This document shows positions 1 through 5,149 of a stretch of DNA of 5,410 bases, in pieces (position 1 is the stretch's first letter; each line of letters opens with the position of its first letter). The notes beneath the pieces are model-generated. The model had not been told where the DNA came from and ran no database searches. It saw only the letters and a program-made list of their open reading frames with translations. The translations under genes were made by a program, and so were the position numbers. Origin of the DNA: an uncultured Clostridia bacterium (lineage in GTDB: Bacteria; Bacillota; Clostridia; Oscillospirales; Ruminococcaceae); the NCBI GenBank assembly GCA_937871145.1, contig CALMXN010000223.1:1-5410 (forward strand), given 5' to 3'.

Positions 1-258
1 GTTTTTTGAAAGTACTCTGAAAATTGCGAAAGTGGTCATTAGAATAACATATCCAATTGTAAAAGCCGGATGCGGATTTTTAAATATGAATGTAAGAATA
101 AAGCCGGCAAGCACAAGTTGCACTGTCATCCTGAGGCTACCCACAAAAAGGAGCTTTGTCTGATTGATTTTGGATTTCTTCATTATTACAAGTACAATAA
201 TCAAGAGAAGATATACAAGCAAGAACTGAATAATATTCAGCTTTTCTGCACCATTCAT
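1..258 (-). CDS. fetB: FetB-like metal (iron) export ABC permease, 5' part, runs off the left edge
   Basis: This is the first 86 codons of an open frame with no stop before the window edge, so the gene is partial. The translation begins MNGAEKLNIIQFLLVYLLLI. It shows three hydrophobic stretches at about residues 8-27, 38-60 and 65-83. The segment around residues 37-59 (LFVGSLRMTVQLVLAGFILT) lines up by eye with the E. coli FetB/YbbM segment of the form W-S-V-G-R-A-I-I-Q-L-I-I-V-G-Y. FetB-family permeases (UPF0014) are about 260 residues, so roughly a third is present. The ATG shares its A with the last base of the upstream fetA stop (TAATG), which implies translational coupling and one operon. 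In E. coli FetAB exports iron and protects against oxidative stress; the substrate here is inferred only. Confidence 0.8.
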   Translation of the reverse strand, partial: MNGAEKLNIIQFLLVYLLLIIVLVIMKKSKINQTKLLFVGSLRMTVQLVLAGFILTFIFKNPHPAFTIGYVILMTTFAIFRVLSKN

Positions 259-887
259 TATTGCACCGCCTTTTGTATTGTAATAATATTTTCTGCAAAT
301 TCATTTGTGAGCTCATTATCGTGGCTGACAACAATTAATGTAATTATATTAGCTTTACAGAAACTAATTATATTTTGTAGCATTGCCTTGCTGTTCCTGC
401 TGTCAAGCGCAGAAGTTGGCTCATCAAGCATAAGAATTTTAGGCTTGAAGGACAGGAATATAGCAGTATAAATTCTCTGACGCTCTCCCCCTGACATTGT
501 TGTACAATCATCATCAAGTGAAAAATCAATGCAACAGATTGAAAGATATTCTTTCATTTCATCTTCGGAAATAATTTCTTCTCCCCTGAATTCATAAAAG
601 CTCTTGAAGTTTCCTTTTATGGTATCATCAAAAAGAAATACGTTCTGACTTATCAGAAGTATTTCTTTTCGAAGAGAGATTGTATCTGAATTATCTATAT
701 CAACGCCGTTATAAAACACCTTGCCTGATGATTGTGAATATGTCTGATTGAAAATTTTAAGCAGAGAGGACTTGCCTGTTCCACTTGAACCGACTATAAA
801 TGATACTTCATTCCCTTTTAATGAAATATCCTCATACTCAATGTTTAAAAATTTCAGCTGTGATGTCTTAAAAATAATGTTGTCCAT
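258..887 (-). CDS. fetA: FetA-like ABC transporter ATP-binding protein
   Basis: This is a cytoplasmic ATPase of 209 residues expected to energise the neighbouring FetB permease. Counting from the chosen start, it has Walker A GSSGTGKSS at 33-41, Q-loop Q81, signature MSGGERQR at 131-138, Walker B ILMLDEP at 151-157 with catalytic E156, D-loop SALD at 159-162 and H-loop H189. All catalytic motifs are intact. The Q-loop region (SQNVFLFDDTIKGN) and the Walker B/D-loop stretch (LMLDEPTSALDS) resemble E. coli FetA (about 225 residues). The frame is open to an ATG at 908, but a GAAGGTGG ribosome binding site at 892-899 lies just before the ATG at 887. The predicted transcript start near 910 would also leave the 908 ATG almost leaderless. 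The FetA rather than generic ABC call rests on these motifs plus the FetB neighbour. Confidence 0.85.
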   Translation of the reverse strand: MDNIIFKTSQLKFLNIEYEDISLKGNEVSFIVGSSGTGKSSLLKIFNQTYSQSSGKVFYNGVDIDNSDTISLRKEILLISQNVFLFDDTIKGNFKSFYEFRGEEIISEDEMKEYLSICCIDFSLDDDCTTMSGGERQRIYTAIFLSFKPKILMLDEPTSALDSRNSKAMLQNIISFCKANIITLIVVSHDNELTNEFAENIITIQKAVQ

Positions 888-916
888 ACGTCCACCTTCT
901 GATTTCATATAAAGAT

Positions 917-945
917 ATTATACTACTAAAGAAGAAAAATTTAAA
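917..945 (-). promoter_or_regulatory. Candidate promoter of fetAB
   Basis: On the minus strand there is a perfect -10 TATAAT (922-917) with TTTAAA (945-940) 17 bp upstream, a 4/6 match to TTGACA. Transcription would start near 910, about 23 bases before the chosen fetA start. The sequence TAGTAGTA (928-921) overlaps the upstream edge of the -10 and also occurs in the padR promoter. No recognisable Fur box was seen. Confidence 0.55.
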
Positions 946-1066
946 GCTTGTTTCTGTAATAGAAATATAAAATCAACGCTAACACAATTTCAGATAATAA
1001 TATTATTTCATCAAAAACATATTTAATAACTCAAAACCATATTGGGAATAATTTTTTAAAAAAATG

Positions 1067-1095
1067 TTGACAAACGCAGTACTTTGTGATACTAT
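1067..1095 (+). promoter_or_regulatory. Strong sigma-A-type promoter of the padR operon
   Basis: A perfect -35 TTGACA (1067-1072), a 17-bp spacer and an extended -10 TGaTACTAT (hexamer 1090-1095) give a near-consensus promoter. The predicted start is near 1102, leaving a leader of about 46 bases before the TTG start. The -10 lies inside inverted repeats, so binding of a repressor there would block RNA polymerase. Confidence 0.8.
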
Positions 1096-1121
1096 GTAGT
1101 AGTACTAATTAATACAAAGTA
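1080..1121. promoter_or_regulatory. Probable PadR operator: nested inverted repeats
   Basis: Three nested symmetric elements are present. The outer pair is TACTTTGT (1080-1087) and ACAAAGTA (1114-1121), a perfect 8-bp inverted repeat. TACTA-tg-TAGTA (1090-1101) covers the -10. TAGTACTA (1100-1107) is a perfect palindrome at the predicted start site. PadR-family repressors bind such dyads and commonly repress their own operon, so autorepression is inferred. Which dyad is the true operator cannot be told from sequence. Confidence 0.6.
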
Positions 1122-1132
1122 GTGTAAAACGG

Positions 1133-1143
1133 AAAGTGGTGAT
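1133..1143 (+). promoter_or_regulatory. Ribosome binding site that fixes the padR TTG start
   Basis: AAAGTGGTGAT is nearly complementary to the extended 16S 3' end (ideal AAAGGAGGTGAT). It spans the two in-frame GTG codons at 1136 and 1139, so these belong to the binding site, and places TTG at 1148 at normal spacing. Confidence 0.65.
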
Positions 1144-1147
1144 TATT

Positions 1148-1468
1148 TTGGAAAATCTGACAGAAATGCTGAAAGGTGTCCTTGAGGGATGCGTGCTTGA
1201 AATCATATGCAGAAAAGAAACCTATGGATACGAAATAGTACGTAAGCTCAATGCTCTTGGATTTACAGATATCGTTGAAGGGACAGTATATACAATTCTT
1301 TTACGAATTGAAAAGAACAGACTTGTTGATGTTGAGAAAAAGCCATCCGATAAAGGTCCGGCGAGAAAATACTACACTCTCTCAGAAAAAGGCAGACAGG
1401 AGCTTTGCGACTTCTGGGGAAAATGGTCACAGATATCAGAAATTATGAAAGTTATTAAGGAGGATTAA
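1148..1468 (+). CDS. PadR family transcriptional regulator
   Basis: This is a small winged-helix DNA-binding protein of 106 residues, a usual size for short PadR proteins. From the TTG start it reads MENLTEMLKG, the typical opening of this subfamily. It carries YGYEI at 26-30, the recognition-helix region EGTVYTILLRIEK at 44-56, and the wing GPARKYYTLSEKGR at 70-83. The C-terminal helix (about 86-105) would form the dimer. The frame extends upstream to GTG at 1136, but that stretch is the ribosome binding site. The stop lies one base before the next ATG, so it is co-transcribed with the DUF1048 gene. It is probably autoregulated through the dyads over its promoter. PadR repressors of this kind often respond to small hydrophobic compounds or antimicrobials; the ligand is unknown. 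No multidrug pump follows it here. Confidence 0.9.
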   Translation: MENLTEMLKGVLEGCVLEIICRKETYGYEIVRKLNALGFTDIVEGTVYTILLRIEKNRLVDVEKKPSDKGPARKYYTLSEKGRQELCDFWGKWSQISEIMKVIKED

Positions 1469-1469
1469 T

Positions 1470-1796
1470 ATGAGTACACCAAACGAATGGATTGGATATG
1501 AATTTGATAACAAGGAATACACTCAAAAAGTAAAAGCACTTCCTGATGGACACAGAAAAGCGTATAAAGAAATTTCAAAATATATCTGGGAGCACGCTGT
1601 TGATCAGACACAGACAATGGACGCACTATTAGATATACTTGATATGTTCACTGAAAATAAAGACGTTGAGGTAACAGAATTCATAGGTGAGGATATCATT
1701 GGATTCTGTGACAATATAATTGCTGAACTTCCGCAAAAATCGTGGGAAGATAAGAAAAAGCAGAAACTTAATGCAAAAATCAAAAAGAAAATATAA
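1470..1796 (+). CDS. DUF1048 family protein, PadR partner
   Basis: This protein of 108 residues has unknown biochemical function. The resemblance to DUF1048 (PF06304) rests on YTQKVKALPDGHRKAYKEI at 17-35, with its ALP-x(5)-YKEI core, and TEFIGEDIIGFCDNII at 69-84. It is predicted largely helical and soluble, with a lysine-rich tail (95-107) and no signal peptide or membrane segment. It starts one base after padR, behind a perfect AAGGAGG (1457-1463), so it is the second gene of a two-gene operon that ends at the terminator just downstream. DUF1048 genes commonly sit next to PadR genes in Firmicutes, which suggests a helper or sensory partner of the regulator; that role is inference. Confidence 0.85.
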   Translation: MSTPNEWIGYEFDNKEYTQKVKALPDGHRKAYKEISKYIWEHAVDQTQTMDALLDILDMFTENKDVEVTEFIGEDIIGFCDNIIAELPQKSWEDKKKQKLNAKIKKKI

Positions 1797-1802
1797 TAAT
1801 TG

Positions 1803-1827
1803 AAGAGGCTTTAGAGCCTCTTTTTTT
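1803..1827 (+). terminator. Intrinsic terminator of the padR-DUF1048 operon
   Basis: A perfect 8-bp stem AAGAGGCT / AGCCTCTT with a TTAG loop runs into seven T residues. It begins seven bases after the DUF1048 stop, and the next promoter starts 12 bases beyond it, cleanly separating the two operons. Confidence 0.92.
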
Positions 1828-1830
1828 GAA

Positions 1831-1846
1831 TTTGTCACTTGACAAA
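1831..1846. promoter_or_regulatory. Perfect inverted repeat over the -35, candidate operator
   Basis: TTTGTCA-ct-TGACAAA has perfect 7-bp arms and a 2-bp centre, and the right arm contains most of the -35 TTGACA. The 16-bp symmetric layout fits a dimeric regulator that would block RNA polymerase. It has the same 7-2-7 geometry as the palindrome at 4352-4367 but a different half-site. It could also fold as a weak extra hairpin just behind the terminator. Confidence 0.5.
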
Positions 1847-1867
1847 TATACTAAATAAGTATAATAT
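1839..1867 (+). promoter_or_regulatory. Promoter of the DUF2156-GNAT operon
   Basis: A perfect TTGACA (1839-1844), a 17-bp spacer and TAATAT (1862-1867) form a strong promoter. Two TATAAT hexamers at shifted spacing (1860-1865, 1865-1870) overlap it, and another TATAAT lies at 1884-1889. The spacer and -10 hold an inverted repeat TATACT-N5-AGTATA (1847-1863, central bases included). Transcription would start near 1874, giving a leader of about 70 bases. Confidence 0.75.
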
Positions 1868-1944
1868 AATAGGCGAAATATACTATAATAGAAGTAAATT
1901 TTACGGATAAACTATCAATACATAGAAAAATGGAAGGGACGTTT

Positions 1945-2838
1945 ATGCTACCATTTAGACCAACTAAAATTACCGACAAAGAAGATTATGATAAAATAGT
2001 TAAGCCACTGAATTCATTGCTTTGTGCTCATTGTTTTGTTGACCTTTTTATCTGGAAGGGTGCTTATGATACACAGATATGCATTCAGGATGGTTTTGTT
2101 TTTTTAAAACAAAAGCTCGGGGATGAAACTATATACACCTTCCCCCTTGGAAAAGGCGATACGAAAAAAGCTGTTGAAGAATTAATGCAGGACGCAAAGG
2201 ACAGAGGGGTAAACTTCAATCTTGCTGCTATTAATAATGAGCAGAAGGAAGAACTTGAAAAAATTATGCCTGACTACTTTGATTTTGTTGACAGACGTGA
2301 CAGTCAGGATTATATCTATACTTCTGAAAGTCTTATTACCCTTGCTGGCAAAAAACTTCACTCAAAGAGAAACTTTGTCAATCGCTTCAAGTCAGAAAAC
2401 GAAGACAACTGGAGCTATGAAAATATAACAAATGATAACATCCACGAGGCATTTGAGTATCATTTAAGTTGGTGTGCCTTGAACAAGGACAACGAGGATG
2501 AAGACATCTTTAACGAAACCTGTGCAATTTCACTTGCACTAAAAAACTTTGATGCACTTGAACTCAAGGGCGGACTGCTAAGACTGAACGGAAAGGTAAT
2601 TGCTTTCACTCTCGGTTCAAGAGCAAATGAAGATATGTTTATCGTTCACATTGAAAAGGCTGACTACACAATTTCAGGAAACTATCAGATGATAAACAAT
2701 CAGTTTGCTATAAGTAATTTTGAAGGAATCAAATACATTAACAGAGAAGAAGACTTAGGGTTGGAAGGACTCCGAAAGGCAAAGCTTTCATACAATCCTG
2801 CTATGCTCTCTGATAATTACTCGGCTGTTATAAAATAA
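1945..2838 (+). CDS. DUF2156 protein (MprF C-terminal-like transferase fold)
   Basis: This is a soluble protein of 297 residues, matching the stand-alone DUF2156 family (PF09924), which is related to the catalytic domain of phosphatidylglycerol lysyltransferase MprF and to GNAT/FemX folds. Supporting motifs are DYIY at 122-125, GKKLHSKRNFVNRF at 135-148, GGLLRLNGKVIAFTLG at 209-224, IEKAD at 236-240, YQMINNQFA at 247-255 and the C-terminal block YINREEDLGLEGLRKAKLSY at 264-283. There is no transmembrane flippase domain, unlike full MprF, so lipid aminoacylation should not be assumed. An ATG at 1930 is in frame, but GAAGGGA (1933-1939) is placed for ATG 1945. The GNAT gene follows with 9 bases between stop and start, so they form one operon. 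The substrate is unknown. Confidence 0.85.
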   Translation: MLPFRPTKITDKEDYDKIVKPLNSLLCAHCFVDLFIWKGAYDTQICIQDGFVFLKQKLGDETIYTFPLGKGDTKKAVEELMQDAKDRGVNFNLAAINNEQKEELEKIMPDYFDFVDRRDSQDYIYTSESLITLAGKKLHSKRNFVNRFKSENEDNWSYENITNDNIHEAFEYHLSWCALNKDNEDEDIFNETCAISLALKNFDALELKGGLLRLNGKVIAFTLGSRANEDMFIVHIEKADYTISGNYQMINNQFAISNFEGIKYINREEDLGLEGLRKAKLSYNPAMLSDNYSAVIK

Positions 2839-2847
2839 GAGGTGACT

Positions 2848-3684
2848 ATGCTAAAAAAATGCAATGCCAATGATTTACCGCAGATTTTAGAACTTTGGAA
2901 TACCGTTTTTGGCGAAGATGAAAACTTCACAAAATGGTATTTTGACAATATATTCAAACCCGAATACACTATTGCAGTATTTGAAGATAGCAAGCTTATC
3001 TCAATGCTTCAGATGCTACCTTATGAAATAAAAAATTACGGCAAGGTGTCATATATATTCGGAGCCTGTACCTACCCTGATCACAGAGGTAAAGGTCTTA
3101 TGGCCAAGCTTATTGCTTTTTCAGAAAAGCTTGACAGAGAATCTTGCGTAACAGCATCTATCCTTATCCCACAGGAAAAAAGCCTTTTTGATTTCTATAA
3201 GCGATTTGGCTATGAGCCTTATTTCAAAATCAATTACAAAGAATATTTTAAGCAAAACAAAAAAGACCATTCATATACATTTTCTGAAATTGACAGCAAT
3301 GATATCCATTTGCTCAATCAGGTATATGAAAATAGTCTTTCAGGCACATATTTTGTTCTTCGTGATGATAATTGCTGGGCAAAACAGATTGATATGTTTC
3401 GTTCACTTGGCGGAAATGCATTCTGCTTAAAGGATAATGAGAAGTTAATTTCTTATGCTTTTGTGTGGAATGATGACAGCATTGTTATTCAGGAGCTTTG
3501 GGGTATTGATAATGATGCAAAAGAAATTATTGCTGATGAAGTACTCAATTTTTATCATGCAGATAAACTTATGGGAATTTCAATCCGTGGTACTGATATG
3601 GATGAAAGAGACCTCGGCAGTATAAAATTCTATGATAATCAAAAATCTGACAAGCCTTATTTTATGAATTTAATGTTCAACTAA
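2848..3684 (+). CDS. GNAT family N-acetyltransferase, probable two-domain
   Basis: A protein of 278 residues whose first half is a recognisable GNAT domain. Acetyl-CoA-binding motif A spans about 69-89 (YIFGACTYPDHRGKGLMAKL), with the DHRGKG pyrophosphate loop at 78-83 and motif B FDFYKRFGYEP at 114-124. The second half (about 135-278) is less clear; its W/R-rich segment NCWAKQIDMF and strand pattern suggest a second degenerate GNAT-like domain, as in Eis-type or other tandem GNAT proteins. The frame also opens at GTG 2842, but this GTG is inside the ribosome binding site AAGAGGTGA (2837-2845), which overlaps the upstream stop and sets ATG 2848. Coupling to the DUF2156 gene suggests the two act on the same or linked substrates. 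The acetyl acceptor is unknown. Its last 15 bases overlap the convergent regulator gene. Confidence 0.85.
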   Translation: MLKKCNANDLPQILELWNTVFGEDENFTKWYFDNIFKPEYTIAVFEDSKLISMLQMLPYEIKNYGKVSYIFGACTYPDHRGKGLMAKLIAFSEKLDRESCVTASILIPQEKSLFDFYKRFGYEPYFKINYKEYFKQNKKDHSYTFSEIDSNDIHLLNQVYENSLSGTYFVLRDDNCWAKQIDMFRSLGGNAFCLKDNEKLISYAFVWNDDSIVIQELWGIDNDAKEIIADEVLNFYHADKLMGISIRGTDMDERDLGSIKFYDNQKSDKPYFMNLMFN

Positions 3685-4338
3685 AATTTCAAAATGACTT
3701 TTATCATAGCTTATAAGCTTTTCATCGCACATTTTTGAAAGCTCACGTGACATTGCACTTCTGTCAACACAAATAAAATCAGCAAGTGCATTTTTTGAAA
3801 ACGGAATGTCAAATTCCCTGCTCTTTTTCATTTCAGCCTGAAAAATAAAGTATTGCATAAGCTTTTCCCTTATACTCCTCTTTGAAAGAATTTCAAGCTT
3901 ATTATTAAGCATTAGATTTTTTTCAGCAAGCACCTTTACCATATTTTCAATAAGCTTGGTATGGAAAACACACGCTGATGAACAGGTTGTAATAATCCTA
4001 TTATAATCGATTAACATAATTTCACACCCTGTGACTGCCTCGACAGTTACAGGGCTTTTTTTAATCTGTGCTGAAACTAATGTTTCACCGAAAATGTCGC
4101 TTTGGGAAAGCTCCGCAAGAATATTTTTATTCCCCATAAAATCATTTTTTGATATCCGAATTCTTCCCGAAAGTATTATTCCAATCTGCTCAATTCTGTC
4201 GCCCTGAAAAATAATTATACTTTCCTTATCAAATTTTTTGATTTTCGCATTAAGACATTTCAGAACACATTTAATATCAGAATGCTCCACTTCATAAAAC
4301 AAAGGCGATTTTGACAATATATCAAAATAATTTTTCAT
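3670..4338 (-). CDS. Crp/Fnr family transcriptional regulator (clostridial redox or nitrosative-stress type)
   Basis: A protein of 222 residues, the normal size for the family. It has a cyclic-nucleotide-binding-like beta barrel at about 12-115, a long dimer helix at about 125-150 and a C-terminal helix-turn-helix with ALADFICVDRSAMSREL at 184-200. The barrel lacks the CRP RSA cAMP-contact motif (KSP at 94-96 instead), and there is no FNR-type N-terminal cysteine cluster, so neither cAMP nor an FNR [4Fe-4S] sensor is supported. Cysteines occur at 24, 28, 105, 119, 123, 190 and 204; CSSAC at 119-123, between barrel and dimer helix, could be a redox, heme or metal site. The frame opens at 4398, but GGGAG six bases before ATG 4338 decides the start. 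The divergent Fe-S gene and the palindrome in front of it suggest autoregulation and control of that gene. An HcpR-like role is inferred. Confidence 0.88.
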   Translation of the reverse strand: MKNYFDILSKSPLFYEVEHSDIKCVLKCLNAKIKKFDKESIIIFQGDRIEQIGIILSGRIRISKNDFMGNKNILAELSQSDIFGETLVSAQIKKSPVTVEAVTGCEIMLIDYNRIITTCSSACVFHTKLIENMVKVLAEKNLMLNNKLEILSKRSIREKLMQYFIFQAEMKKSREFDIPFSKNALADFICVDRSAMSRELSKMCDEKLISYDKSHFEILVEH

Positions 4339-4351
4339 AATTCGCTCCCGT

Positions 4352-4367
4352 TGTTGCATTTGCAACA
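4352..4367. promoter_or_regulatory. Perfect palindrome, probable Crp/Fnr operator
   Basis: TGTTGCA-tt-TGCAACA has perfect 7-bp arms. Read as GTTGC-N4-GCAAC it has FNR-like spacing, and as TGTTG-N6-CAACA it has CRP-like spacing. It sits in the divergent region 14 bp upstream of the regulator's start codon, downstream of that gene's predicted transcript start, and overlaps the predicted -35 of the Fe-S gene. Repression of the regulator is therefore expected on binding; the effect on the Fe-S gene could be either way. Confidence 0.72.
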
Positions 4368-4394
4368 TATTTTTATTTTTAAGTATATTATAAT
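4360..4394 (+). promoter_or_regulatory. Candidate promoter of the Fe-S protein gene
   Basis: TATATT (4384-4389) lies 18 bp after TTGCAA (4360-4365), which is part of the palindrome's right arm. A perfect TATAAT at 4389-4394 is an alternative -10 without a good -35, which would fit an activator-dependent promoter. A perfect AAGGAG (4426-4431) precedes the ATG by eight bases. Confidence 0.45.
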
Positions 4395-4416
4395 ACAATC
4401 ATAACAGAAACATCAA
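4387..4416 (-). promoter_or_regulatory. Candidate promoter of the Crp/Fnr gene
   Basis: On the minus strand TATAAT (4392-4387) lies 18 bp downstream of TTGATG (4416-4411), which matches TTGACA in its first four bases. The start would fall near 4380, placing the palindrome just inside the transcript. Confidence 0.5.
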
Positions 4417-4439
4417 TCTTTTTTTAAGGAGAAATATAT

Positions 4440-5132
4440 ATGCTAAGAAAAATTATTAAAATTGACGAAGAAAAATGTGTTGGTTGCGGACTTTGTGCAA
4501 ATGCTTGTCACGAAGGTGCAATCGGAATTGTAAATAAAAAAGCAAAGCTTTTGCGTGATGATTACTGTGATGGACTTGGGAACTGCCTCCCTGTATGTCC
4601 TACTGGTGCTATTACTTTTGAAGAAAGAGAAGCAGAGGCTTATAATAAGGAAATTGCACCAAAGAGAGTTGAATCAAAAGAAAAGCCACTTGCATGTGGA
4701 TGCCCTGGCACAAATGCAAAAACTATCGAGAGAGCTTCAGCACCTGCACCACAGAGCTTTGATATTTCATCACAGCTTGGTCAATGGCCTTGTCAGATTA
4801 AGCTTGTGCCAATAAATGCACCATACTTTGAAAACGCAAATCTTCTTATTTCTGCTGACTGTGCAGCATACGCATATGGCAACTTCCACGGACAGTTTAT
4901 GAAAAATAAGGTTACAATAATCGGATGCCCAAAACTTGACGAAGGTGATTACTCCGAAAAGTTTACAGAGATTATAAAAAACAACAATATTAAATCTGTT
5001 ACTGTTGTAAGAATGGAAGTTCCTTGCTGTGGCGGACTTGAAAATGCAGTTATTAATGCTTTGAAGAATTCAGGAAAGATGATTCCATGGCAGGTAGTGA
5101 CAATAAGCACAGACGGAAGAATTTTAGACTGA
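4440..5132 (+). CDS. 4Fe-4S ferredoxin-domain protein with Cys-rich C-terminal domain
   Basis: A cytoplasmic protein of 230 residues, probably in electron transfer. The N-terminal ferredoxin domain (about 1-62) has a full C13-xx-C16-xx-C19-xxx-C23 motif. The second motif is C43-x5-C49-xxx-C53-P: the usual second cysteine is replaced by leucine 46, as in 7-Fe ferredoxins, so the second cluster may be [3Fe-4S] or need another ligand. A linker follows (63-115, Ala/Pro/Lys-rich, with CGC at 86-88). The C-terminal domain has conserved-looking cysteines in WPC (C118), ADCAAYAYG (C141), GCPKLD (C163) and VPCCGG (C196, C197), which could hold a further metal centre. I recognise the whole as a clostridial family often sitting beside a Crp/Fnr regulator and hydroxylamine reductase hcp, so a role as an Hcp partner is plausible but inferred. 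Database labels for the family vary. Confidence 0.85.
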   Translation: MLRKIIKIDEEKCVGCGLCANACHEGAIGIVNKKAKLLRDDYCDGLGNCLPVCPTGAITFEEREAEAYNKEIAPKRVESKEKPLACGCPGTNAKTIERASAPAPQSFDISSQLGQWPCQIKLVPINAPYFENANLLISADCAAYAYGNFHGQFMKNKVTIIGCPKLDEGDYSEKFTEIIKNNNIKSVTVVRMEVPCCGGLENAVINALKNSGKMIPWQVVTISTDGRILD

Positions 5133-5149
5133 TTTAGAAATATACAAGT

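Noticed and set aside
70..471. Plus-strand open frame of 133 codons opposite fetA and fetB
   Set aside because: It lies antisense to the ABC ATPase and permease, which carry intact motifs. It has no convincing ribosome binding site and its composition looks like a shadow frame.
909..1066. Possible small RNA or riboswitch in the AT-rich divergent region
   Set aside because: No stable GC-containing stem or conserved riboswitch-like core was seen; only promoter elements can be supported.
1133..1147. GTG codons at 1136 and 1139 as padR starts
   Set aside because: They fall inside the ribosome binding site and would leave no site upstream at the right distance.
1629..1838. Minus-strand open frame antisense to the DUF1048 gene
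   Set aside because: It starts inside the terminator region and reads across the terminator and the DUF1048 gene; the Phe/Leu-rich product is what the reverse of a Lys-rich coding sequence gives.
3708..3719. AGCTTATAAGCT palindrome followed by a few T residues, considered as terminator of the GNAT operon
   Set aside because: The usable stem is only four base pairs with a TATA loop and it lies within the Crp/Fnr coding region; too weak to call.
4555..4815. Out-of-frame 86-codon frame inside the Fe-S protein gene, and a minus-strand frame at 4949-5179
   Set aside because: Both overlap a gene with clear ferredoxin motifs and have no recognisable domain of their own.
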